Shown here in pieces: positions 1-7,536 of a stretch of DNA of 39,948 bases (its first letter is position 1; each line of letters begins with the position of its first letter). Location: contig DYLN01000018.1 of the NCBI GenBank assembly GCA_020722085.1, forward strand, positions 1 to 39,948, written 5' to 3'. A model generated the notes under the pieces. It ran no database searches. It was not told where the DNA came from and worked only from the letters and a program-made list of their open reading frames with translations. The DNA comes from Melioribacter roseus. GTDB taxonomy: Bacteria > Bacteroidota > Ignavibacteria > Ignavibacteriales > Melioribacteraceae. Both the position numbers and the translations under genes were made by a program.

Positions 1-356
1 AACCGGTTTATCTGCTCCATTTTACCTGCCTTGCTTATGTAGTGTCTGCTTTTATAACATTTCTGCGTCCATTGTTCAAGGATAAAATTTTGTATCCATT
101 TAAACTCTGCTGACAGTATTCACTGCTGGTTTTCAGCTTTGGAATAGTTTTGACGTATTTGTTTGCCTATTTAATAATTTTAGCCGATGTATCACATATA
201 TCATTTTTCTATTTGAATTTACAGGCTGACTTTAAGTATTGGAGTTGCCTTTTATTTATCAAATAAAAGAAACGGCTTAAAAATACAACAGCAAAAGAGG
301 CGGCATAAAAAAGTTACTGCCCATTTAATCACAGGCAAACAAGAATCGGAGTGATA
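1..356. other. Left-edge stretch without a supportable gene
   Basis: No complete gene is visible. The plus strand is T-rich. Reading frame 3 is open from position 3 to the TGA at 111-113 and again from 114 to the TAA at 264-266. Both pieces translate into hydrophobic, membrane-helix-like residues such as LAYVVSAFITFL and IVLTYLFAYLIILA. This could be the C-terminal end of a membrane protein whose start lies outside the window, or a decayed one. T-rich DNA gives hydrophobic translations by chance, so this is weak. The last part, about 267-356, is intergenic and lies downstream of the minus-strand ligase gene; I see no convincing terminator there. Confidence 0.3.
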
Positions 357-2066
357 TTATTCGGTTGATACCAAATACCTTTTTATTTTTTGGGTTGTAG
401 TTTTTTCAAATTCCTGTTCACGGATGTAAAACTTTCTTATTTGTTTATAGCTCGCAAGTTCTTTATTTATTTTTTCTATCTCTTCGCCTATCACCTTTTC
501 AATTAATTCGTCACTTATCTGGATTTTTTCCAGTTCAGATTTTTCTATAAAAGCTTCGGCATCCGGAACAATCATTGCTGCTATTATCTCATCATGTTTC
601 AAATCTTTCTCGCCGTAAACCAAACTTTCTAAAATAAACTGGCTTCTATTCAGCAAATCTTCTATTTCTTCAGGAAAAACATTTTTACCGCTTCGTGAAA
701 TAATTACATTTTTCTTCCTTCCATTTATATGCAGAAAACCATTATCATCCACGTAGCCGATATCTCCGGTTTTAAACCAGCCGTTTTCAAATACAGCATT
801 TGTCATTTTTTCATTTTTGTAATAACCGAGCATTACATTGGGTCCTTTTGCCCATATTTCACCGCTGCCAAGTTCATCGGGTTCATTTATTTTCAATTCA
901 ACAGTTGGCAGAGGCAATCCGGCAGCATTATCCATAAAATTATCAATTCTATTTAATGTAAGAATTGGGGAGGTTTCCGTTAATCCGTAGCCTTGTACAA
1001 AATTAAAACCAAATTCACGTAAGCCTTTCGCAACAAGCGGATCGGGAGCCGCACCGCCGGCAATAAATAATCTAATTGCACCGCCAAATCTACGATGAAG
1101 TTCGGCAAATATTTTTTTCTTAATCTCTTTCAATCCAACCAGTGAAATTAGATTGGTGAGTTTTAAGAGCGGCGGAACAATAAATGATTTAATCTTATCT
1201 TCTTTTATTGATTTCATTATTCTTTTAAACATCTTATCGTAAAGCAAAGGGACAGCTAATAAAATTGTTGCTTTTACTTTTTGTAGGTCATCAACGATTG
1301 TTTTCAGTGACCGTGCATAATGGACCGAACTTCCCGAATAAAGCGGACACAGCATGCCGCAAGTACATTCATAAGTATGATGAATTGGAAGAACCGATAA
1401 AAAACGGTCGTTTTCGGTAATGCGAATCATGCTCGTCATATCCATCAAATTTGAGGCAAGATTTTTTTGTGAAAGCATTACACCTTTAGCTCTCCCGAGT
1501 GAACCTGAAGTGAAAATAATTTCTGCTAGTTCATTTGGATTAATGACTGGGAGATCTTCAAGCTGAGATTCCTTTGCATCGGAAATTAATTTTATCATGC
1601 TCACAAAATTTTTGTCTTCCAGTGTTTCATCCATACAAATAAAATATCTTAAATTCTTTAACGATAGTTTGGCTTCAGCCATCATGCTTGAAAAAGAACC
1701 AGAAAAAATAACTGCTTCCGAATCCGATTCGTGAAGTATGTTAAAAATTTCATTTGAGGTTAAGTTTTTATCGATGGGAACAACAACATAGTTGAAACAC
1801 ATACATGCCAAATAGCTTATTGCCCATTGAACCCGGTTTTCGCCAATTATTGCTATGTGAGTTTTTTCTTTCAGCCCAACGTGTTTTAAAGCCGAGCCAA
1901 ATTTTAAAATATAAGAAAGCAATTCTTCATAGGTTACCCTTCCTATTGGCGACGTATTCAAGTCCTCTAAAGCCAGTTTATTCCCAAAACGCCTTGCCGA
2001 CTTTAGGATCATATCTTGAATAGAATCAATTTTAGGGACATCAAAAAGTTTTAATTCTTTTTTCAT
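357..2066 (-). CDS. AMP-forming acyl-CoA synthetase (long-chain fatty acid-CoA ligase type)
   Basis: This 569-residue member of the ANL adenylating family should activate a carboxylic acid, probably a fatty acid, to acyl-AMP and then acyl-CoA in the cytoplasm. Visible motifs in order are the phosphate-binding loop TSGSLGRAKG (186-195, a variant of TSGTTG), YGLTETSP (360-367), GWFKTGD (429-435), the hinge GRKKN (about 449-453) and the C-terminal A10 segment TTTQKIKR with the expected catalytic Lys at about 560. Length is normal for the family. The ATG start follows a GAGGG Shine-Dalgarno sequence four bases upstream. It is the last gene of the clpS-ychF-pepD-ligase run, 59 nt after pepD. The exact substrate cannot be read from the sequence; an acyl-ACP synthetase role is also possible. 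It is unrelated in architecture to the second, giant ligase-like protein at 21383-26158. Confidence 0.9.
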   Translation of the reverse strand: MKKELKLFDVPKIDSIQDMILKSARRFGNKLALEDLNTSPIGRVTYEELLSYILKFGSALKHVGLKEKTHIAIIGENRVQWAISYLACMCFNYVVVPIDKNLTSNEIFNILHESDSEAVIFSGSFSSMMAEAKLSLKNLRYFICMDETLEDKNFVSMIKLISDAKESQLEDLPVINPNELAEIIFTSGSLGRAKGVMLSQKNLASNLMDMTSMIRITENDRFLSVLPIHHTYECTCGMLCPLYSGSSVHYARSLKTIVDDLQKVKATILLAVPLLYDKMFKRIMKSIKEDKIKSFIVPPLLKLTNLISLVGLKEIKKKIFAELHRRFGGAIRLFIAGGAAPDPLVAKGLREFGFNFVQGYGLTETSPILTLNRIDNFMDNAAGLPLPTVELKINEPDELGSGEIWAKGPNVMLGYYKNEKMTNAVFENGWFKTGDIGYVDDNGFLHINGRKKNVIISRSGKNVFPEEIEDLLNRSQFILESLVYGEKDLKHDEIIAAMIVPDAEAFIEKSELEKIQISDELIEKVIGEEIEKINKELASYKQIRKFYIREQEFEKTTTQKIKRYLVSTE

Positions 2067-2125
2067 ACTGCCCTCGTTTTTAAATTAGAGATACCTTCTT
2101 CACAAAAGACGGCATCTATTTATCC

Positions 2126-3589
2126 CTACAGTGAAGCAATCTTTTCTAGGATTGCTTTAATCAAATTATAAAATTTTTCAACGTCTTTGATATTTACGCG
2201 TTCATCTGGTGAATGCGCTCCAACGATTGTCGGCCCAAAAGAAATCATATCTAAGCCAGGATATTTATCACCAAGTATTCCACATTCGAGTCCGGCATGG
2301 ATTGCTTTTATTTCCGGTTCGTCACCGAACCGTTGTTTGTAAACCTCACATGAGATTTTTAGAATTTGAGAGTTCATATTCGGCTTCCAGCCCGGATAGC
2401 CATCGCCTACGGTTACATCAGCACCGGAAAGATCAAACACTGCCTTAACGCTTTGTGCAATTGATTTCTTTGCAGTCTCTATGGAACTTCTCTGGCTCGT
2501 GCCGATTTTTAACAGACCATTATCAATAACAACTGTGGCAAGATTTGTAGACGTCTCAACCAGACCGGGAATATCAGGACTTACGGCAATAACTCCGTGC
2601 GGCATTGCCAACAGCACATTCAAAATTTTGGCAAGAAACTTTCCTGTAAAAGCCTTATCTATATTTTCGTTATATTTTTTTATTTCCATTTTCAAACCGC
2701 CGTCGTTTGTTTTGTACTCATACAAAGCTTCCAATATGAATTTTTCAGCTCTCTTCCTAAGTTTCTTTTCATCGTCCGGATTGATCGAGATGATAACCTC
2801 GGCTTCGCGCGGAATAGCATTTCTTTTTGAACCGCCGGTTAAAGACGAAATCTGAAATTCAATATCACCTAAACCGGATAAAAACCTTGCAATTAATTTA
2901 ATTGCATTTGCTCTGCCGTCAGAAATATTTAACCCCGAATGTCCTCCTTTTAATCCACCAAGCAGAAGTACATACGGTACAAAGCCTTTGTTGAGATGTT
3001 CGTATTCAACAGTGTAACTCCCAACAGTATCCTGCCCACCGGCACAGCCCACATAAAACACACCGTCTTCTTCAGAATCAAGATTCAATAATATTTTACC
3101 GCTCAGGAATCCCGGCTGCAAATTATTTGCTCCTGTTAAACCGGTTTCTTCATCCACAGTAAATAACAGTTCGATTGGACCGTGTTTAAAACTGTTGTCG
3201 GTAGCAACAGTTAAAGCTGCAGCCACTCCGATTCCGTTATCTGAGCCTAATGTAGTTCCGTCTGCTTTTATCCAATCACCGTCTCTAATTAATTTAATCG
3301 GGTCACTCTCAAAATCATGAACGGTTTCTTTATTTTTTTCGCAAACCATGTCCACATGTCCTTGAAGAACTACTGTAGTAGAATTTTCAAAACCGTCAGA
3401 CGGCGGAACTTTTATTAAAATATTTTTAACGCTGTCTTCTTTCATTTCAAGGCTGTGTTGTTTAGCAAAATTTTTTAAGAACTCCACAATTTCCCCTTCA
3501 TGTTTGGAAGGACGTGGAATTTGGCTTATCTCATAAAATCTTTGCCAGAGGGTTTCTGGTTTTAATCCTTCAATTACTTTTCGTGGCAT
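2126..3589 (-). CDS. pepD: Aminoacyl-histidine dipeptidase (peptidase D, M20 family)
   Basis: This 487-residue cytoplasmic di-zinc metallopeptidase hydrolyses Xaa-His and other dipeptides. The M20 metal ligands and catalytic residues are all visible: GHVDM with His78 and catalytic Asp80, the bridging Asp117 in LGSDNGIG, the Glu pair at 147-148 in TVDEETG, Asp171 in NLDSEEDG, and a late His in GAHSPDERV. The insertion between the two halves of the catalytic domain contains the lid/dimerisation region, as in PepD. The length equals that of the E. coli enzyme. The ATG has an AGGAG site eight bases upstream. It begins only 12 nt after the ychF stop, so co-transcription is likely. There is no sign of a signal peptide. 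Confidence 0.93.
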   Translation of the reverse strand: MPRKVIEGLKPETLWQRFYEISQIPRPSKHEGEIVEFLKNFAKQHSLEMKEDSVKNILIKVPPSDGFENSTTVVLQGHVDMVCEKNKETVHDFESDPIKLIRDGDWIKADGTTLGSDNGIGVAAALTVATDNSFKHGPIELLFTVDEETGLTGANNLQPGFLSGKILLNLDSEEDGVFYVGCAGGQDTVGSYTVEYEHLNKGFVPYVLLLGGLKGGHSGLNISDGRANAIKLIARFLSGLGDIEFQISSLTGGSKRNAIPREAEVIISINPDDEKKLRKRAEKFILEALYEYKTNDGGLKMEIKKYNENIDKAFTGKFLAKILNVLLAMPHGVIAVSPDIPGLVETSTNLATVVIDNGLLKIGTSQRSSIETAKKSIAQSVKAVFDLSGADVTVGDGYPGWKPNMNSQILKISCEVYKQRFGDEPEIKAIHAGLECGILGDKYPGLDMISFGPTIVGAHSPDERVNIKDVEKFYNLIKAILEKIASL

Positions 3590-3601
3590 TTGCAGCTCCT
3601 T

Positions 3602-4681
3602 TTAATTGTGACGAATATTTAGAATATCACCGTCTTTAACAATGTACTCTTTACCTTCAAGTCTCCACGTACCGGCTTCTTTACATTTGTTAAATGAACC
3701 GTGAGCAATAAAATCGTTATAATGGACAACTTCGGCACGTATAAATTTATTAAAGAAATCAGTATGAATTACTCCGGCTGCCTGCTGTGCTGTATAATTT
3801 TTTTTGATTGTCCACGCACGGCATTCATCCTCACCGACTGTAAAGAAAGATTGAAGACCGAGTATTTCATACGAGGTTCTTAAGATTTTGCTGAGTGCGG
3901 ATTCCTCAATTCCATAGTCTGCCATGAAAGATTGTCTGTCGGCTTCTTCCAGTGCTGACATTTCATATTCTATTTTTGCAAAAAACGGAATTACCGGTGC
4001 ACTAAGTCTTGGAAGTTTACTGTCGATTTCTTTCATAAATTCATTAATTTTATTTACAGAATCTTCATCAAAATTTACTGCTACGGCAAGCGGTTTTAAT
4101 GTAAGTAATTGATATCCAGATAGAAGTTTTAGTTCATTCTCATCTAATTCCAACAGACGCAGCGGCTTTTCCTTCTCGGCATGCGCAAAACACTTTTCAA
4201 TCAAAGGCAGTTCTCTCTTTATCCTTTCATCTTTTGATTTTAAGGCTTCTTTACGCAGTTTCTCAAGCCTGTTCTCAAGGAATGAAAGATCTGAGAATAA
4301 AAATTCTGTTTCTAAGAATTCTATGTCCCGTACAGGATCAACAGATAACATAGGGTGTGGAATTGACTCATCTCGAAACTGCCTGATAATATAAAATAAA
4401 GCATCGTTGTTCCGAACGCTGTTTAGAAATTGAGTAGTAATTTTGACTTTGTTATCTTCCGACATCCTAAGTCCCGGAAAATCAAAAACTTCAATTGTAG
4501 CGTTAACTTTCTTCTTAGGGTTAAATATTTCGGTAAGTTTATCCAATCTTTTGTCGGGGATTTTAACTACTTCGACCGCTGCTTCTTCTTTTCCTAGCTG
4601 GGCGTGTGAACTTTCTTTTGAAAGAGTATTAAAGAGAGTTGTTTTACCGGAAGATTGTAAACCAACTAATCCTATTTGCAT
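3602..4681 (-). CDS. ychF: Redox-regulated ATPase/GTPase YchF (Obg family)
   Basis: This 359-residue OBG-family P-loop NTPase corresponds to YchF/Ola1, which prefers ATP, binds ribosomes and is linked to translation and oxidative-stress responses. The P-loop GLQSSGKT lies at about residues 6-13, a DFPG switch II lies near 67-70, and the base-recognition motif reads NFDE rather than NKxD, which is the substitution that gives YchF proteins ATP preference. A coiled-coil segment occupies roughly residues 120-175, and a C-terminal TGS domain ends in a conserved VKDGDILNIRHN stretch. The length is typical. The start is ATG without a recognisable Shine-Dalgarno site. It follows clpS by 81 nt in A+T-rich DNA and precedes pepD by 12 nt. 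Confidence 0.95.
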   Translation of the reverse strand: MQIGLVGLQSSGKTTLFNTLSKESSHAQLGKEEAAVEVVKIPDKRLDKLTEIFNPKKKVNATIEVFDFPGLRMSEDNKVKITTQFLNSVRNNDALFYIIRQFRDESIPHPMLSVDPVRDIEFLETEFLFSDLSFLENRLEKLRKEALKSKDERIKRELPLIEKCFAHAEKEKPLRLLELDENELKLLSGYQLLTLKPLAVAVNFDEDSVNKINEFMKEIDSKLPRLSAPVIPFFAKIEYEMSALEEADRQSFMADYGIEESALSKILRTSYEILGLQSFFTVGEDECRAWTIKKNYTAQQAAGVIHTDFFNKFIRAEVVHYNDFIAHGSFNKCKEAGTWRLEGKEYIVKDGDILNIRHN

Positions 4682-4762
4682 ATAATTAATTTAGTTTTAT
4701 CAAAGAAATTTTTCAGAATTGAAATATATAAAAATATTATATGGAATCAGCTGTTTTCCCGG

Positions 4763-5050
4763 TTATGCAACTACCTGTGTATGAAGTGCTATTTCTTCAA
4801 GGACGGAACTTACTTTCAAACATTCGGATAATTCACCGTTGTACACTACCGCTTTACCTTTAACATGAACTTCAAAAGTATAATCTCGTGCCTCTTCATA
4901 ACTGCAGTTTATAGCTTTCATCAACTGAGCAATTACTTCGTCAAATGTATGCCAGTCATCGTTAAATAAAATCACTTTATACGCAGTCGCTATTGTAGTT
5001 TCTTCTTCAATTTCAGGTTGAATTATAGTATTTGTCTTTTGGTCATTCAT
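4763..5050 (-). CDS. clpS: ATP-dependent Clp protease adaptor ClpS
   Basis: This 95-residue protein is the N-end-rule adaptor that delivers substrates with destabilising N-terminal residues to ClpAP/ClpCP. The core begins with YKVILFNDDWHTFDEV, equivalent to the NDD motif of ClpS that helps form the N-degron pocket. It continues through a helix with the conserved A..YTFEVH.KGKA segment and ends with a short helix near the C-terminus. A flexible N-terminal tail of about 22 residues, rich in Glu and Thr, precedes the core as in other ClpS proteins. The partner clpA or clpC gene is not in this window. The ATG has no clear Shine-Dalgarno sequence. It is divergently oriented to etfB and is the first gene of its transcription unit. 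Confidence 0.93.
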   Translation of the reverse strand: MNDQKTNTIIQPEIEEETTIATAYKVILFNDDWHTFDEVIAQLMKAINCSYEEARDYTFEVHVKGKAVVYNGELSECLKVSSVLEEIALHTQVVA

Positions 5051-5087
5051 AAATACAGCAGAATTGAATGGTTATTAATTTATAAAA

Positions 5088-5117
5088 TTGATGCACAAAA
5101 ATAAATTTTAGTATATT
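5088..5117 (+). promoter_or_regulatory. Candidate sigma-70-like promoter for the etfB operon
   Basis: TTGATG at 5088-5093 and TATATT at 5112-5117 are separated by 18 nt, close to the general bacterial -35/-10 consensus. Transcription would begin near 5124, leaving a leader of about 45 nt before the strong AGGAGGT ribosome binding site at 5162-5168. It overlaps the candidate clpS promoter on the other strand, so the two units may compete. This rests on pattern match only. Confidence 0.35.
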
Positions 5118-5124
5118 GTACCAA
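5096..5124 (-). promoter_or_regulatory. Candidate Bacteroidota-type promoter for clpS
   Basis: On the minus strand a TTG (RC of 5122-5124) is followed 18 nt later by TATTTTTG (RC of 5096-5103). This matches the known Bacteroidetes housekeeping pattern of a TTTG/TTG box, a 17-23 nt gap and TAnnTTTG. Transcription would start near 5088-5090, about 38 nt before the clpS ATG. That Ignavibacteria use this consensus is an assumption. The region is A+T-rich, so a chance match is possible. Confidence 0.35.
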
Positions 5125-5171
5125 TAATTTAACTATAATTACCATATTACAAATTGAATTCAGGAGGTATA

Positions 5172-5918
5172 ATGAAAATAGCGGTTTGTGTTAGTCATGT
5201 ACCGGATACAGCGGCTAAAATTGTAATAGGAGCAGATGGTAAATCAATTGATCCGACAGGCGTTCAATACATCATTAATCCTTATGACGAATTTGCAATT
5301 GAAGAGGCTTTGAAATTAAAAGAAAAGCTAGGCGGCGAAACTGTTGTAATTACTCTTGGGGGAGAAAGTTCAAAAGAAACAATTCGTAAATCTCTGGCAA
5401 TGGGAATTGACAACGCTGTTTTATTAAAAGATGACAATTTTAGAGATTCTTTCTTGGTTGCTGCGGCTTTGGCATCCGAAATTAAAAATCAAAATGCAGA
5501 ACTTGTTTTTTTCGGAAAACAATCAGTCGATTACGATAACTCAATTGTCGGACAAATGACTGCAGAAATTTTAGGCTACAATTGTGTAACTGTTGTAGTA
5601 AATTTGAAAATAGAAGGGAATAAAATTTTGGCTGAAAGAGAGATTGAAGGCGGCAAAGAGGTTGTAGAAACATCGCTTCCAGCAGTCATCACAGCACAAA
5701 AAGGACTGAATGAACCACGCTACGCATCTCTAAAAGGAATTATGACGGCAAAGAAAAAAGTGATTGAAGAAAAAAAGCCTGCTGCCGGCAGTAATAAACT
5801 GGAAATATTAGCCATGAAAAAACCTCCGGCAAAGCAGCCGGGTAAAATTATCGGTACAGACGCCGGCGCAGTCCCAGAACTGGTCAAATTGTTAAAAGAA
5901 GAAGCAAAAGTAATTTGA
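5172..5918 (+). CDS. etfB: Electron transfer flavoprotein, beta subunit
   Basis: This 248-residue EtfB forms a heterodimer with EtfA, carrying electrons between acyl-CoA or other dehydrogenases and the quinone pool. The N-terminus KIAVCVSHVPDTAAKI and the segment INPYDEFAIEEALKLKE are hallmark EtfB sequences. The AMP/FAD-binding part includes FFGKQSVDYDNSIVGQMTAE and the loop ending in TAQKGLNEPRYASLKGIM, equivalent to the partner-recognition loop. An upstream in-frame TTG at 5154 could extend the frame, but the ATG at 5172 is preceded by an ideal AGGAGGT at 5162-5168 and matches the family start, so it is chosen. It is followed by etfA after only 10 nt. The nearby acyl-CoA ligase at 357-2066 would suit a role in beta-oxidation, but no acyl-CoA dehydrogenase is present here. 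Confidence 0.95.
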   Translation: MKIAVCVSHVPDTAAKIVIGADGKSIDPTGVQYIINPYDEFAIEEALKLKEKLGGETVVITLGGESSKETIRKSLAMGIDNAVLLKDDNFRDSFLVAAALASEIKNQNAELVFFGKQSVDYDNSIVGQMTAEILGYNCVTVVVNLKIEGNKILAEREIEGGKEVVETSLPAVITAQKGLNEPRYASLKGIMTAKKKVIEEKKPAAGSNKLEILAMKKPPAKQPGKIIGTDAGAVPELVKLLKEEAKVI

Positions 5919-5928
5919 GGTGAAAATC

Positions 5929-6903
5929 ATGGCAAATAAAATTTTAGTATTTATCGAACAACGAAACGGGCAGATTAAAAGGTCATCTTTTGAAGCCGTG
6001 CATTTAGCTGCCCAGATGGCATCAAAATTATCAACCGGAGTGGAAGCGATAGCAATTGGAAATGAAATCCAAAATCTTGAAAAAACTGGCGGTTACGGCG
6101 CAGTGAAGGTAACTCATTACAAAAACCAGCAGCTTGAAAATTATTCTGCTTCCGCCTATAAAGACATTCTTGCAAAACATTTTATTGACAATAATTTTGA
6201 CATCCTGATTATTTCCAATACTTCCCTTGGAAAAGATCTCGCACCGCGTATAGCCGTTAAAATTGATGCAGGAATTGCTATGGATTGTACTTCATTTTCC
6301 TACGAAAACGGAAACATAATTGCGACTCGGCCTGTATATGCCGGTAAAGCATTAATTGATGTTAAAATAACAAGTAACAAAAAAGTGTTTTCGCTTAGAC
6401 CTAATGTGTTTGCTGCCGGTACTCCAACAGACCTTCAATCGGAGATTGAAGTGAAAAACGTTGAAAATCCAAATCTTGCTGAAAAAGTTGTTGATATCAA
6501 AAAATCCGACAGCAGGCTTGATGTCGCAGAGGCTGACATCATTGTCTCGGGCGGCAGGGGTTTGAAAGGTCCAGAAAATTTCAAATTGGTTGAAGAGCTT
6601 GCCTCTCTATTAGGAGCTGCAACCGGCGCATCCCGCGCTGTTGTTGATGCAGGCTGGCGTCCGCATAGCGAGCAGGTTGGACAAACAGGTAAAACCGTCT
6701 CCCCCTCTCTTTATATCGCCTTGGGCATTTCGGGTGCTATTCAGCACCTTGCAGGTATGCGATCTTCGAAATATATTGTTGCTGTTAATAAAGACAAAGA
6801 TGCTCCGATTTTTCAAATTGCAGATTACGGAATTGTCGGGGATGTTTTTGAAATTGTTCCGGCTTTAATTAATGAACTAAAAAAAATAAAGGGACAAAAG
6901 TGA
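5929..6903 (+). CDS. etfA: Electron transfer flavoprotein, alpha subunit
   Basis: This 324-residue EtfA is the FAD-carrying partner of EtfB. The N-terminal domain runs to about residue 190. The C-terminal FAD domain shows SGGRGLKGPENF, then GASRAVVDAGWRPHSEQVGQTG, SPSLYIALGISGAIQHLAGM and NKDKDAPIFQIADYGIVGD, all standard EtfA flavin-binding segments. The ATG at 5929 is preferred over the GTG at 5920 because GAGGTG directly upstream serves as its ribosome binding site and the family normally begins MxxILVFIE. Its stop codon overlaps the GTG start of the next gene (GTGA, 4 nt), so the BFN/UVR protein is probably translationally coupled to it. The length is normal. Confidence 0.95.
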   Translation: MANKILVFIEQRNGQIKRSSFEAVHLAAQMASKLSTGVEAIAIGNEIQNLEKTGGYGAVKVTHYKNQQLENYSASAYKDILAKHFIDNNFDILIISNTSLGKDLAPRIAVKIDAGIAMDCTSFSYENGNIIATRPVYAGKALIDVKITSNKKVFSLRPNVFAAGTPTDLQSEIEVKNVENPNLAEKVVDIKKSDSRLDVAEADIIVSGGRGLKGPENFKLVEELASLLGAATGASRAVVDAGWRPHSEQVGQTGKTVSPSLYIALGISGAIQHLAGMRSSKYIVAVNKDKDAPIFQIADYGIVGDVFEIVPALINELKKIKGQK

Positions 6904-7502
6904 ATAAAGTTCAGGTAGAAATATTAGGTTTATCTGCAAGCCCTTCCACTGGAGGGGCTTATGCTCTCCTGCTGAAAGAGGTTTTTGGCGTTCGAAGACT
7001 TCCAATAATTATTGGTGCATTTGAAGCACAATCCATTGCATTGGAAATGGAAGGAATAAAACCTCCGCGCCCGTTAACACATGATTTGCTTAAAAATGTA
7101 ATCGATCATTTGGGCGGCAGCGTTACAGAAGTTATCATTGATGAATTACGCGATAATACATTCTTTGCAAAAATTAAATTAGAAATTTCCTCCCTTTCAA
7201 ACGAAATTGATTCCCGTCCTAGCGATGCAATAGCTCTTGCCGTAAGAGCCGGCGCACCGTTATACGTTGCCGAGGATGTAATGAAGATAGCTGCTTTTGT
7301 CCCTTCAAGTGAAGATAAAGAAGAAAGCGAAGAAGATAACTTAGAAAAACCTTCAGAAAAAAGGGACTCCATAAAATCATACCCTGAAACGAAACTAGCA
7401 CAATTACAGGATCAGCTTAGGGAAGCAATTGAAAAAGAGGATTACGAAAAAGCTGCTAAAATCAGAGATGAAATTAACAAACTTTCCGGCAGCTCAAATT
7501 AA
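6900..7502 (+). CDS. Bifunctional nuclease (BFN/DUF151) domain protein with C-terminal UVR motif
   Basis: This 200-residue protein has an N-terminal BFN (DUF151) domain at about residues 1-135, with LLKEVFGVRRLPIIIGAFEA, the THDLL segment and SRPSDAIALAVRAGAPLYVAE, all diagnostic of the family. After an acidic, low-complexity linker (about 137-160) comes a UVR helix pair at about 165-198, with LREAIEKEDYEKAAKIRDEI, the motif UvrB, UvrC and ClpC use for protein contacts. BFN proteins of plants and bacteria are reported to have nuclease activity; the role of this two-domain form is not established. The start is GTG with AGGGA five bases upstream, overlapping the etfA stop by 4 nt. It ends 34 nt from the convergent DUF2851 gene. 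Confidence 0.9.
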   Translation: MNKVQVEILGLSASPSTGGAYALLLKEVFGVRRLPIIIGAFEAQSIALEMEGIKPPRPLTHDLLKNVIDHLGGSVTEVIIDELRDNTFFAKIKLEISSLSNEIDSRPSDAIALAVRAGAPLYVAEDVMKIAAFVPSSEDKEESEEDNLEKPSEKRDSIKSYPETKLAQLQDQLREAIEKEDYEKAAKIRDEINKLSGSSN

Positions 7503-7536
7503 TAATTTCGCTCGTTAGAAGGCTGTAAGCTGCATG

